Below, in pieces: positions 24,738-33,607 of a stretch of DNA of 64,000 bases. Below the pieces are notes generated by a model that worked only from the letters and a program-made list of their open reading frames with translations, ran no database searches and was not told where the DNA came from. Position numbers and translations under genes: made by a program. Every line of letters begins with the position of its first letter. The first letter of the stretch is position 1. The stretch is from Acidimicrobiia bacterium (GTDB lineage: Bacteria; Actinomycetota; Acidimicrobiia; Acidimicrobiales; Aldehydirespiratoraceae): positions 554,802 to 618,801 of the forward strand of contig JAJEHD010000019.1 of NCBI GenBank assembly GCA_022819505.1, written 5' to 3'.

Positions 24738-25817
24738 TTACTGCTTGATGGATGCGGCCAGGGCCAGCCCTTGCTGGTCCGCGGTGAGGGGGAGCTCCAC
24801 CACCTCGTTGAGGTCGGCGGACAGGTCGGCCGCCATGTAGACCTCCATCACCAGCCGGGCGTCGCGGGCGTCGACCATCACCTCGGTGTCGTGGGCGACC
24901 GCCTCCAGGAAGTGGGTGGTCTCCCGTTCCATCGGGCCGGCGTAGGTGGCCTCGACGTACTCGCCGGGCATGGTCGACAGCGGGAAGAGCACGCCGTCGT
25001 CGGAGGTGTTGTGGACGATCTCCTTGTGGGTGTCGTCGATCATGACGGTCCCGTCGGTCCCGACCAGCTCGATCCAGGTGGTGGCCGCGTTGGGGTAGCC
25101 GCCCGCGGGTAGGGCCATGCCTGCGTTGACGGTCACCACCGCGCCGTCGTCCATGGTGACGATCATCACCTGCGAGTCGGGCAGCCCAACTGTCTCCCGG
25201 CGCACTCCCCAGGCCATCTGGGAGTACACCCGCACCGGACGCCGGGGCTTGAGGCACCAGAAGGCGAAGTCGATGTCGTGAGTGGCCTCCATCGCAGCCG
25301 GCGACAGCTTGATGCGGTTGCCGATCTTGGCTCCGAGCCGGCGACCGACGTGGCGGGTGATCAGCACATGGCGCAGGTCGCCGATGCTGCCGTCGCGTAC
25401 GCTGCGGCGGGCGAAGGACTGCTTGGGGTTGAACCGCTGCGAATAGCCGATGGTGAACTTCAGCCCGTTGCTGTCGGCGAGGTCGATCAGCTCGTCGGCC
25501 TCCTCCAGCGCCAGCGCGATCGGCTTCTCCAGCAGCACGTGCAGGCCGGCCTCCAGCGCGGCCCGGGCCATCGGGTAGTGGGTCGTCTCCGGTGTGGCCG
25601 AGATCATCACCGCGTCGAGGCCGTCGATCTCCAGCAGCGACTCCCAGTCGTCGGTGCTGGTTGCCGGGTCGACTAGTTCTTCCATCTCGGTGCGTCGGGC
25701 CGGGTTGGTCTCCGCGATGTGGAGGCGGCCGACCAGCGCGTGCCGGGAGCAGGCCACCGCCCTGATGCCCCCGCACCATCCGGTGCCGATGACTCCGACG
25801 TTGAGTTGCTTCACCAT
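24738..25817 (-). CDS. Gfo/Idh/MocA-family oxidoreductase (copy 2)
   Basis: 359 residues. It has GTGWCG (10-15), LLEKPIA (the EKP motif) and EATHDIDFAFW, so the catalytic lysine and histidine are both kept. Start ATG 25817 with AAAGGA upstream; this base is also the last base of the previous gene's TGA, so the two are coupled. Members oxidise or reduce sugar- and inositol-like hydroxyls, or act as dihydrodiol-type dehydrogenases. Last gene of the three-gene run amidohydrolase, Gfo, Gfo. Confidence 0.85.
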   Translation of the reverse strand: MVKQLNVGVIGTGWCGGIRAVACSRHALVGRLHIAETNPARRTEMEELVDPATSTDDWESLLEIDGLDAVMISATPETTHYPMARAALEAGLHVLLEKPIALALEEADELIDLADSNGLKFTIGYSQRFNPKQSFARRSVRDGSIGDLRHVLITRHVGRRLGAKIGNRIKLSPAAMEATHDIDFAFWCLKPRRPVRVYSQMAWGVRRETVGLPDSQVMIVTMDDGAVVTVNAGMALPAGGYPNAATTWIELVGTDGTVMIDDTHKEIVHNTSDDGVLFPLSTMPGEYVEATYAGPMERETTHFLEAVAHDTEVMVDARDARLVMEVYMAADLSADLNEVVELPLTADQQGLALAASIKQ

Positions 25818-26956
25818 CACTGGTTCCTTTCGTTTCGGGTCAGACCCCGCCTGAGCTCCTCGGGGTCCGCGGGCAGGCTCACCGGGCGGCCCAAGCGGGC
25901 CGAGTAGTCCATCGCCATCGTCAGCAGCAGGTTGCGGTGGCCCTCGGCCGCGGTGGCGTGGGGGGTGGCCACGCCCCCTGCGAGCCGATTGAACCAAGTG
26001 GCGGTCTCCTCCCGCATCGGTCCCCACAGCAGCCCGTCGGACAGGTCGCCCGGCGGGTAGCTGCCGATGAAGTCCACGTGGCGGTCGGCGGGGGCCTCGA
26101 AGCCCCGGCTGCGGTAGCCGGCCGGCTGGGGGACCTCCGAGGCCACGATCACGTCGCGATGGGTGTCCTCGATGTCGATCACCCCCTTGGTTCCCACGAT
26201 GCCGATCTCGAGCCCGTACACCGCGCCGGGCCACACCACCGGGAGCGCCCAGCTGATGTTCATCGAGAACAGGGTCCCGTCGTCCATGGTGAACAGGCCG
26301 AAGGTTGCGTCGAAGGTGTCCCAGGCGCCCAGCACCTTGTCCACCGAGCGGGCGTACACCTCCACCGGCTCCTTGCCCTCCATGAGCCACATGCTCATGT
26401 CGAGGCTGTGAGTGCCCGACACCACCATGGGGGTGAGGTTGGTGCGGTCGTCGGCCTTCGAGAGGGTGGCCTCCACCACCATGCGGTTCATGAGTGCCCG
26501 GGTGACGACGCTGGTGACCTCGCCCAGCTGGCCGTCGCGGATGCGCTGCTTCACGGTCAGGAACCGGCGCCTGAAGCGCTGCGTATAGCCGATGACGGCG
26601 TCGATGCCGCGGCTCTCGATGGCTTCGAGCACTGCGGCGGACTCCACCGGGTCGGTCGCGAGGGGCTTCTCGATGAACATCGGAAACCCGTAGGCCACCG
26701 ACTGCATAATGGGGTCGACGTGCTCACGCTCGTCGGTGGCCACGATCACTGCGGTTACCTCGCCCCGGGCCAGCAACTCGGCCGCGTCGGTGGTCACGAA
26801 GTCGGCCTGGGTATCGACCGCGAGCTGCTTCGCGGTGGGTTCGTGGACGTCGCACAGGCCCAGCCAATCGACTCCCGAGTACTCGCGGGCCAGCACGGCC
26901 CGGATGCGCCCGATGGTGCCGCAGCCGATGACGGCCAGCCCGATCCCGTCAGTCAT
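25817..26956 (-). CDS. Gfo/Idh/MocA-family oxidoreductase (copy 3)
   Basis: 379 residues. GCGTIG (11-16), FIEKPLA and SGTHSLDMSMW give the Rossmann motif, the EKP lysine and the histidine. It is nearer in style to the protein at 20119 (GLAVIG start, RFRRR segment, then a similar tail with ETATWFN) than to copy 2, so the two probably share a recent ancestor. ATG 26956 with GGAAGG upstream, 14 nt after the amidohydrolase stop. Overlaps the next gene by one base. Confidence 0.85.
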   Translation of the reverse strand: MTDGIGLAVIGCGTIGRIRAVLAREYSGVDWLGLCDVHEPTAKQLAVDTQADFVTTDAAELLARGEVTAVIVATDEREHVDPIMQSVAYGFPMFIEKPLATDPVESAAVLEAIESRGIDAVIGYTQRFRRRFLTVKQRIRDGQLGEVTSVVTRALMNRMVVEATLSKADDRTNLTPMVVSGTHSLDMSMWLMEGKEPVEVYARSVDKVLGAWDTFDATFGLFTMDDGTLFSMNISWALPVVWPGAVYGLEIGIVGTKGVIDIEDTHRDVIVASEVPQPAGYRSRGFEAPADRHVDFIGSYPPGDLSDGLLWGPMREETATWFNRLAGGVATPHATAAEGHRNLLLTMAMDYSARLGRPVSLPADPEELRRGLTRNERNQ

Positions 26957-26970
26957 GTCCTTCCCCCCGT

Positions 26971-27984
26971 TCAGGAGTATCCCAGCAGGCGGGCCGCGTT
27001 GCCGCCTGCGATCAAGTCGATCTGGTCCTGGTCGAGTCCCGGCACTGAGCCGATCAGCTCGAGCGGGTCGTCGTCCCCCATGTCGTAGGGGTAGTCGGTG
27101 CCCAGCAGCACATGGTCGGCGCCGTACTTGTCGACCAGGAACTTGACCTGGTCGGGCTCGAACACCATGGTGTCGAAGAAGAAGCGTTTCAGGTAGCTCG
27201 AGGGCAGGTTGGGCACGCCCTCGCTCACGTCGGCCCGGGCCCGCCAGGCGTGGTCGATGCGGCCGGCGTAGGCGGGCAGGTAGCCGCCGCCGTGCACCAC
27301 CACGATCTTCAGCTGTGGCCGGCGTTCCATCACCCCGTTGAAGATGAGGTGGGCGGTGGCCAGGGTCGCCTCGAAGGCATGTCCGATGATGTTGACGAAG
27401 TTGTGGCCCTGAAGCCGGTCCTTGTGGGTGTGCCCATCGGTGTGGACCACCACCACTGCGCCGAGCTGCTCGACCTCGGCCCAGAAGTCCTCGAGGCGGG
27501 GGTCCGCGATCTCGCTTCCCTCGACGTGGCTGCCGATCTCCAGGCCCCGCATTCCCAGCTCGTTCACGCAGTGGCGCAGCTCGGCCACGGCCGCTCCGGT
27601 GTCCTGCAGGGGCACGGTCCCCAGCGGGGAGAAGCGGCCCGGGTACCTTGAGGTGGCCTCGGCCAGTTCCTCGTTGATGATCCGGCACACCCGGGCGCCC
27701 ACCTCAGGCTCGGCCCAGTAGTAGTACTGGTACACCGCCACCGCGACCGCTTGGATGTCCACGCCCATCCGGTCCATGTCGGCCAGCCGAACCTCCAGGG
27801 AGTCCATCTTGGGCCGGAGGTACTCGAGTTGGCGCCGGTTGACGTCTCGGGTGATCGCGCTGCCGTACTGCAGCCGCACCCGCCCGACCCGCTCCTCCTC
27901 TACCTTCATCATCTCGGTGGCGGGCCCGCACTCGCGGTGGCAGTGGATGTCGATGACCGGCCCGTCGCTTCGCTGCGCTCTCAT
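26971..27984 (-). CDS. Amidohydrolase family 2 (ACMSD-like), copy 2
   Basis: 337 residues. H14 and H16 (DIHCH), H181 (VVVHTDG), H231 (VVHGGG) and D297 (GTDYPYD) form the complete metal/catalytic set. The substrate loop after the first motif differs from the copies at 6551 and 32499, so substrates probably differ. ATG 27984 with GGGAGAA upstream. It is the first gene of a minus-strand operon with two Gfo/Idh genes, divergent from the PDC-hydrolase-like gene across operator site 5. Confidence 0.83.
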   Translation of the reverse strand: MRAQRSDGPVIDIHCHRECGPATEMMKVEEERVGRVRLQYGSAITRDVNRRQLEYLRPKMDSLEVRLADMDRMGVDIQAVAVAVYQYYYWAEPEVGARVCRIINEELAEATSRYPGRFSPLGTVPLQDTGAAVAELRHCVNELGMRGLEIGSHVEGSEIADPRLEDFWAEVEQLGAVVVVHTDGHTHKDRLQGHNFVNIIGHAFEATLATAHLIFNGVMERRPQLKIVVVHGGGYLPAYAGRIDHAWRARADVSEGVPNLPSSYLKRFFFDTMVFEPDQVKFLVDKYGADHVLLGTDYPYDMGDDDPLELIGSVPGLDQDQIDLIAGGNAARLLGYS

Positions 27985-28048
27985 TCAGTTCTCCCGGCCG
28001 GCCCGGATGGCCGCATTCGCTTCCCGCCGCTCCCAGTTGGTAGGGCAG

Positions 28049-28067
28049 ATGATGCATCATATATGAT
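28049..28067. promoter_or_regulatory. Putative regulon operator, site 5
   Basis: Read on the minus strand it is ATCATATA-TGA-TGCATCAT, one mismatch from the consensus. It sits in the 106-nt gap between two divergent hydrolase operons. The overlapping GATGCATCATATATGATGC allows a second register shifted by about 7 nt, so more than one dimer could bind. Confidence 0.68.
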
Positions 28068-28090
28068 GCTGCTTTCGTGCCGCTAACCAA

Positions 28091-29020
28091 GTGGCCGACC
28101 ACACCGAACAACCCCGTGACGGGACCCTTTTGACGACATCGCTCCCCCAATGCCTGGCGCCGACCCGTGCGCCCCGCCGGCCCGACACCATGCTTCCAGC
28201 CGGCAGCGTCGACACCCATGTGCACGTGTTCGACAGCCGTTACCGGCTGTCGCCCCAGCGAGGCTACGACCCGCCCGACTCGAGGTTGGAGCACATGGTT
28301 GCCATGCACAAGGCCATCGGCATCGAGCGGGTCGTGTTCACCCAGCCCTCCATCTACGGCACTGACAACGGCGCCATCCTCGATGGTTCCGATGCGCTCA
28401 ACGAGGCAACGCCAGGACGGGCCCGCAGTGTGGTGGCGGTCGGAGGCGACGTGAGCGACCAGGACCTGGCTGCCATGCACGCCCGGGGCGCACGCGGTGT
28501 GCGCCTCAACACCGACAACGTGGGCGGCATGCCCATCGACTGGAACGATCTGCCCGAACTGTGCAGGCGCATCGCTGGAATGGGCTGGCACGTGGAGTTC
28601 CTGTTCCCGGGGCGTGACATGGTCGAGCTCGCGCCGCTGGTCGCCTCGCTGCCGGTTCCCGCCTGCATCGGCCATTTCGCCTACCAGCCCGCAGCCGACG
28701 GAGTGGAGGCCGAGGGCTTCCAGGCCCTGCTGGCGCTGCTGCGCGGCGGGAACACGTGGCTGAAGATCTCCGGCGCCGACCGGGTCAGCGCAGCCGGTAG
28801 GCCCGGCTACGACGATGTCGCCCCGCTGGCGGAGGCCGCCATCGAGGCCAACCCTGAGCGGATCATGTGGGGCACCGACTGGCCCCATCCCAACAAGTAC
28901 GACGCCGGACTGGTGCCCGACGAGGGCGACCTGGTCGACACCCTCGGGTCGTGGGTCAGCGATCCCGACCTGCTGAGACGCATCCTCGTCGACACTCCCG
29001 AGCAGTTCTACGGCTTCTAG
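28091..29020 (+). CDS. Amidohydrolase, 2-pyrone-4,6-dicarboxylate lactonase-like (LigI group)
   Basis: 309 residues from the GTG at 28091. DTHVHVFD (H43, H45), CIGHFA and GTDWPHPN are the motifs of the LigI/PDC-hydrolase branch, which is metal-independent or weakly metal-binding and opens lactone rings. The first 35 residues are not conserved-looking and no Shine-Dalgarno is clear; an internal ATG at 28190 is a possible start. Its stop shares CTAG with the stop of the convergent MFS gene. A lactonase fits a ring-cleavage or meta-pathway step. Confidence 0.78.
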   Translation: MADHTEQPRDGTLLTTSLPQCLAPTRAPRRPDTMLPAGSVDTHVHVFDSRYRLSPQRGYDPPDSRLEHMVAMHKAIGIERVVFTQPSIYGTDNGAILDGSDALNEATPGRARSVVAVGGDVSDQDLAAMHARGARGVRLNTDNVGGMPIDWNDLPELCRRIAGMGWHVEFLFPGRDMVELAPLVASLPVPACIGHFAYQPAADGVEAEGFQALLALLRGGNTWLKISGADRVSAAGRPGYDDVAPLAEAAIEANPERIMWGTDWPHPNKYDAGLVPDEGDLVDTLGSWVSDPDLLRRILVDTPEQFYGF

Positions 29021-30255
29021 CCGGCTGCGCCTGCGGGATTCGAGACGGCCCGTCGCACCGGTATCCAGAGCAGAGCCAGCGCGCCGGTGATGGCGGCGGC
29101 GGCCCAGAACGGCACGGTGGGGCCGGCGGTGTCGTAGAGCATCGACCCGGCGGGCGGTCCGACCAGCTGGCTGAAGCGGATGATCGTCACCCAGAGCAGA
29201 ACGGTCAGCCCCCGGTAGTGCTGGCCGCCCACGGTGGCCGCGTAGGCCTGGGCCTGGGGCACGAAGGCCCCGAACCCGAAGCCGGACACGGCCAGCCCGG
29301 CCACCACCGCCACGGCCGAGGGGGCCAGCGCGGTGACGGCCGAGCCGGCTGCCATCAACGTGAAGGCGGTTGTGATCAGGTTGACCCTTCCGATCCAGTC
29401 GATGAGCATGCCGATGCGGATCGCGGCCAGCACGATTCCGAGCTGGAACGAGGCGATGAACACGCCTCGCGCGGCCACGTCGATGCCGAACACGTCGTCG
29501 AGCAGCAACGGCACGACGGTAAGCCCGAGGCCGTGCAGCAGGTAGGTGGCCACGAACGTGGCGGCCAGAACCCCGGCATAGTCGGCAAGGGTGCGCTGGT
29601 CGCGCATGGCCGTCACCGCAGCCGTCAGATGGCGCAGCGGCCTCTCGACGCTTCCCTCCGGCCGGTCGGCGGGCATCCGGCTCGCCCACGCGGCCAGGGG
29701 AATCCCGATCAGGAAGATGAGGAACGGCCGGAAGATGCCACCGACGGCCAGCAGTCCGGCGACCACCGGTCCGAGCAGCGATGTCATCTGCAGTCCGGTC
29801 ATGTTCACTCCCATGGCCCGGGTGCGGGCGTCGCCCTCGAACGCGTCGCCGATCAGCACGATGCCGACGCCCAGGATCCCGGACGTGCCCACCCCCTGGA
29901 GGAAACGGACCATCACCAGGGCCCAGAAGGAGCGGGCGAAGAACCCGGCCACCCCGAACACCGAGAACAGGGCCAGCGCGGCCAGTATCACCCGGCGACG
30001 ACCGATCCTGTCGGCCAGGTAGCCGATGAGGGCCGAGAAGATGACACCGGCCAGGGAGATCGATCCCTGCACCAGCCCGATCGAGCCCTGGGACACGCCG
30101 AAGGCGTCGGCCAGGTCGGGCAGGATGGGTGCGGTGACCGAGAAGCCGAGAGTGCCCATGGCGCCCACTGCGACCGCGATGGCCAGCAGTTCGCGGGGTC
30201 TGGTGGCGGTGCCGAAGGGTCGGCTCAGACGGGCGGTCAGGCTCACAGGGATCAT
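29017..30255 (-). CDS. MFS transporter (DHA1-type)
   Basis: 412 residues with 12 hydrophobic segments; the loop YLADRIGRRRV is the MFS signature after helix 2. ATG 30255 lies inside the operator palindrome and has no Shine-Dalgarno, so the transcript is probably leaderless. An in-frame GTG at 30246 is the only other nearby start. Drug-efflux-like in sequence style, but in this island it may import or export a pathway acid. Divergent from the crotonase operon. Confidence 0.78.
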   Translation of the reverse strand: MIPVSLTARLSRPFGTATRPRELLAIAVAVGAMGTLGFSVTAPILPDLADAFGVSQGSIGLVQGSISLAGVIFSALIGYLADRIGRRRVILAALALFSVFGVAGFFARSFWALVMVRFLQGVGTSGILGVGIVLIGDAFEGDARTRAMGVNMTGLQMTSLLGPVVAGLLAVGGIFRPFLIFLIGIPLAAWASRMPADRPEGSVERPLRHLTAAVTAMRDQRTLADYAGVLAATFVATYLLHGLGLTVVPLLLDDVFGIDVAARGVFIASFQLGIVLAAIRIGMLIDWIGRVNLITTAFTLMAAGSAVTALAPSAVAVVAGLAVSGFGFGAFVPQAQAYAATVGGQHYRGLTVLLWVTIIRFSQLVGPPAGSMLYDTAGPTVPFWAAAAITGALALLWIPVRRAVSNPAGAAG

Positions 30256-30269
30256 ATATAATATATGTC
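30251..30269. promoter_or_regulatory. Putative regulon operator, site 6, overlapping an MFS start codon
   Basis: ATCATATA-TAA-TATATGTC, with a perfect left half and six of eight in the right. It is embedded in a nearly symmetrical block from GGGA to TCCC. TATAAT at 30257-30262 could be the -10 box of the rightward promoter, so binding here should block transcription in both directions. Confidence 0.6.
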
Positions 30270-30306
30270 CCGTCCTAGCTCGGAGCGCCTGGAGGTTCTC
30301 AACACC

Positions 30307-31176
30307 ATGCCGTACCAAGAGATCGTCTTCGAAGTCCGCAACGACGCGGCCTGGATCGGCATCAACCGCCCCGAGGTCCGCAACGCCTTCCGTGAGCAGA
30401 CCCTCGATGAGATAGCCGACGCGCTCAACTCCACCCGGGAGGACCCCACCATCGTCGCCGCGGTGGTGTACGGGGTCGGCGGCCACTTCTCGGCCGGCGG
30501 CGACTTCCACGCCATGATGAAGCTCAACAAGGCCAACTCGTACATGTGGAACGACCGGATGCAGAAGGTGGCCATGACCTGCCGCAACCTTCCCATCCCG
30601 GTGATCGCCATGGTTGAGGGCGCCTGCGTGGGCGGCGGGCACGAACTGATGCTGTGGTGCGACCTAGTGATCGCAGCCGAGGACTCGATCTTCGGCCAGA
30701 CTGGCGCCCGGGTCGGGGCCTGCCCCACCGTCGGGGCGACCCAGTACATCGGCAAGCTCATCGGCGAGCGGCGGGCCAAGGAGATGATCTTCCTGTGCAA
30801 GCGGTACTCGGGCGCGGAGGCGGCCCACATCGGTCTCGCCAACGAGGCCGTGCCTGCGGGCGAGCTGCTGGGCCGGGTCGAGGAGGTGGTGGCCCAGATC
30901 AAGGGCTACAGCTCCCAGACCATCCGGTCCACGAAGGTGTCGCTCAACTTCGACAGCGACGCGCTCTACCCGTCGTGGCAGCACGGGATGGAGCTGCTGG
31001 CAAACATCTGGGGCACCGAGGAGTCGCTAGAGGGCATGAACGCCTTCCTGGAGAAGCGCCCCGCCGACTTCCACCAGTTCCGGGAGCGCAACCGGGCCGC
31101 GCTCGACAAGTACATGGACGACTTCGACGAGGGCCGCAACCAGAGCGATTCCTCCCGCCGGGCCCGGCCCCGCTGA
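30307..31176 (+). CDS. Crotonase-family enzyme, MenB/BadI-like
   Basis: 289 residues. NRPEVRNAF (20-28), the oxyanion segments HFSAGGDF (60-67) and ACVGGGHEL, and FGQTGARVG (129-137) are all close to DHNA-CoA synthase (MenB) and the ring-opening BadI. The aspartate that those enzymes use just after the last motif is missing: the alignment places P140 there. The reaction may therefore differ from both. ATG 30307 is chosen over an upstream ATG at 30265; GGAGG lies 11 nt before it. It starts an operon with a CoA-transferase and an amidohydrolase. A CoA-bound cyclic substrate is plausible. Confidence 0.82.
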   Translation: MPYQEIVFEVRNDAAWIGINRPEVRNAFREQTLDEIADALNSTREDPTIVAAVVYGVGGHFSAGGDFHAMMKLNKANSYMWNDRMQKVAMTCRNLPIPVIAMVEGACVGGGHELMLWCDLVIAAEDSIFGQTGARVGACPTVGATQYIGKLIGERRAKEMIFLCKRYSGAEAAHIGLANEAVPAGELLGRVEEVVAQIKGYSSQTIRSTKVSLNFDSDALYPSWQHGMELLANIWGTEESLEGMNAFLEKRPADFHQFRERNRAALDKYMDDFDEGRNQSDSSRRARPR

Positions 31177-31231
31177 GATCGGTGCCCGCACGAGCCGACC
31201 GCTCCCAGGGTAGGCAGGAGGGTTGAGCACG

Positions 31232-32434
31232 GTGGTCGAGGGTGCGCTGGACGGTGTCCGGGTGGTGGACCTCACCCGGGTGCTGGCCGGCCCGCTGTGC
31301 GCCATGTGGCTCGGCGACATGGGAGCCGACGTCATCAAGGTCGAGCGGCCCGGCTCCGGCGACGACACCCGGGCCTGGGGCCCGCCGTTCGCGGGAACCG
31401 AGGCCGCCTACTTCCTGGGGGTCAACCGCAACAAGCGGAGCCTCACGCTGGACCTGGGTCAACCTCGGGGCCTGGAGATCCTGGCCGGGCTCATCCGGGG
31501 CGCGGACGTTGTGCTGGACAACTTCAAGATCGGCACCCTCGACCGGTGGGGCTTCACCGACGAGTGGTACGCCGCGGAGGCGCCGGCCGCGGTGCGGGCC
31601 ACCATCTCCGGCTACGGATCCACCGGTCCCAAGGCGGCCATGCCGGGCTACGACTTCATCCTGCAGGCCGAGACCGGTCTGATGGCCATCACGGGCGAGC
31701 CCGACGGCGAGTCGATGAAGCTGGGGGTGGCCATCGTGGACGTCTGCACCGGAATGCTGGCCGCCATGTCGGTGCTGGGTGGGTTGGCGGCCCGCGGGCG
31801 CACCGGCAAGGGACAGCGGATCGAGCTGTCGCTGCACGACACCGGACTCCAGATGCTGGCCAACGTCGCCGCCAACCACCTGGTGAGCGGGGCCGAGGCA
31901 GTCCGCTACGGCAACGGCCATCCCAACATCGTGCCCTACCGGACCTACCCCACCGCCGACGGCGAGCTGGTGGTGACGGTGGGCAACGACACCCAGTTCA
32001 CCCGGTTCGCCCAAGTCCTGGGCTGCGACGGGTGGTCCTCGGACCCTCGCTTCGCCCACAACGCCGACCGGGTCTCCAACCGCGACCTTCTCGACGGCCT
32101 GATCCGCGACCGCATGGTCACCCGCACCCGGGCCGAGTGGAGCGCCGACCTCGAGGCCAGAGGCATTCCCTGCGTGCCGATCAACTCGGTCGCCGAGGCG
32201 CTGGCCTCGCCGCAGACGGCGGCGCGGGGCATGGTGACCACTGTCGAGCACCCCACCGCCGGCGAGGTGGCCCTCACCGGTGTGCCCTTCAGGATGTTCG
32301 GCACGCCCGCGGTCATACGCCGGCCACCCCCCACGCTCGGCCAGCACAGCCGCGAGGTGCTGGCGGGCGAGCTGGGCCTCGACGCGGCCGCGATCTCGGA
32401 GCTGGTGGCCGCCGGGGTCATCACCGTCGAGTGA
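31232..32434 (+). CDS. CoA-transferase family III (CaiB/BaiF), copy 2
   Basis: 400 residues from GTG 31232, which has AGGAGG 10 nt upstream; a TTG at 31223 is too close to that site. GVRVVDLTRVLAGP starts the protein as usual, and the catalytic aspartate is D170 (AIVDVCTG). It is preceded by the MenB/BadI-like crotonase (55 nt) and followed by an amidohydrolase (64 nt). It probably supplies or recovers the CoA ester used by the crotonase. Confidence 0.88.
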   Translation: MVEGALDGVRVVDLTRVLAGPLCAMWLGDMGADVIKVERPGSGDDTRAWGPPFAGTEAAYFLGVNRNKRSLTLDLGQPRGLEILAGLIRGADVVLDNFKIGTLDRWGFTDEWYAAEAPAAVRATISGYGSTGPKAAMPGYDFILQAETGLMAITGEPDGESMKLGVAIVDVCTGMLAAMSVLGGLAARGRTGKGQRIELSLHDTGLQMLANVAANHLVSGAEAVRYGNGHPNIVPYRTYPTADGELVVTVGNDTQFTRFAQVLGCDGWSSDPRFAHNADRVSNRDLLDGLIRDRMVTRTRAEWSADLEARGIPCVPINSVAEALASPQTAARGMVTTVEHPTAGEVALTGVPFRMFGTPAVIRRPPPTLGQHSREVLAGELGLDAAAISELVAAGVITVE

Positions 32435-32498
32435 GTTCCCGGCGCCCGACCGACACCGGCCCGCAGCCGCGGGCTGCCATGACCATCAAGGAGTCGCC

Positions 32499-33584
32499 AT
32501 GACCGCAGCCGAATCCGAAGCACCGGCCGAGTGGTGGCCCGAGCTGGGGCCCAGATGGGAGCAGTCGGCCGCGCCCAAGCCGCCGTGCCTGTGCATCGAC
32601 GTGCACTCCCACCTGTCCGTACCAGCGGCCTCGGCACTGGCCAAGCCGCACTTCTCGCCCGAGATGGACCCGCGCTCGTTCTTCTCACCGCCCGAGAGCC
32701 TCCGCTACAACCGCGAGCTGCGCAGCCAGCCCGACATGGTCGCCAGGTTCGAGCAGGCCGAGGCCCGCATCGAGGACATGGACAAGCAGGGCATCGACAT
32801 GCAGATCCTGTCGGTCACGCCCGGTGAGTACTTCTACTGGCTGGACGCCGAGCATGCGGTCAAGGCCTGCCGCCTCCAGCATGAGCGCCTCGCCGAGGTG
32901 GTGGCCCAGTATCCGGAGAGGTTCGCGGCAGTGGCCAACCTTCCCATGGACCATCCCGAGCTGGCCGTCGAGGTGATGGTCGAGGCCCGCCGGGACTTCG
33001 GCATGGGTGGCTTCGAGATCAACGCCGACGTCAACGGCGGCGACCTGGACGACCGCCGCTACGACCCGGTGTGGGAGAGGGCCGTCGAGCTGGGCATGAC
33101 CGTGATCATGCATCCCCAGGGGTTCACCCACGGCCAGCGGATGGACGACTACTACCTGGTCAACGTGGTGTGCATGCCGCTGGCGTCCACGCTGGCGGTG
33201 TCCCGCATGATCCTGGGCGGAGTGTGGCACCGCCACCCCGAACTCAAGATGGTGGTGGTCCATGGCGGCGGCTACCTGCCCTACTACTTCGCCCGCACCG
33301 ACCACGCCTACGGCGTGCGCCCCGAACTGCGCCGCCACATCGACCGCAAGCCCAGTGAGTACCTGCGCAAGCTGCACTTCGACACCACGGTGTTCGAGCC
33401 GGGAATGGTCGAGTACCTGGTGGAGACTTTCGGCGACACCCAGGTCCTGCTCGGGACCGACTACCCCTTCGACATGGGTCCCACCGACCCCATGGCCTTC
33501 CTGGCCGAGGCCCGGCTCACCGAGCAGTCCCGCACGCGGATCCTGGGAGCCAACGCAGCCCGCCTGTTCGGCATCGGAGACTGA
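32499..33584 (+). CDS. Amidohydrolase family 2 (ACMSD-like), copy 3
   Basis: 361 residues. H36 and H38 (DVHSH), H205 (IMHPQG), H255 (VVHGGG) and D321 (GTDYPFD) match the ACMSD-type metal/catalytic set. The first 30 residues are an extra N-terminal piece with two tryptophans (AEWWPELGPRW). ATG 32499 with AAGGAG upstream. Last gene of the crotonase/CoA-transferase operon, so its substrate is probably the free acid before or after the CoA steps. Confidence 0.83.
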   Translation: MTAAESEAPAEWWPELGPRWEQSAAPKPPCLCIDVHSHLSVPAASALAKPHFSPEMDPRSFFSPPESLRYNRELRSQPDMVARFEQAEARIEDMDKQGIDMQILSVTPGEYFYWLDAEHAVKACRLQHERLAEVVAQYPERFAAVANLPMDHPELAVEVMVEARRDFGMGGFEINADVNGGDLDDRRYDPVWERAVELGMTVIMHPQGFTHGQRMDDYYLVNVVCMPLASTLAVSRMILGGVWHRHPELKMVVVHGGGYLPYYFARTDHAYGVRPELRRHIDRKPSEYLRKLHFDTTVFEPGMVEYLVETFGDTQVLLGTDYPFDMGPTDPMAFLAEARLTEQSRTRILGANAARLFGIGD

Positions 33585-33607
33585 TAAGGGGAGCGGGCCC
33601 CGCGATG

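Noticed and set aside
30307..31176. Naming the crotonase MenB or BadI
   Set aside because: The aspartate both use is replaced by proline in the best alignment, so only a fold-level name is given.
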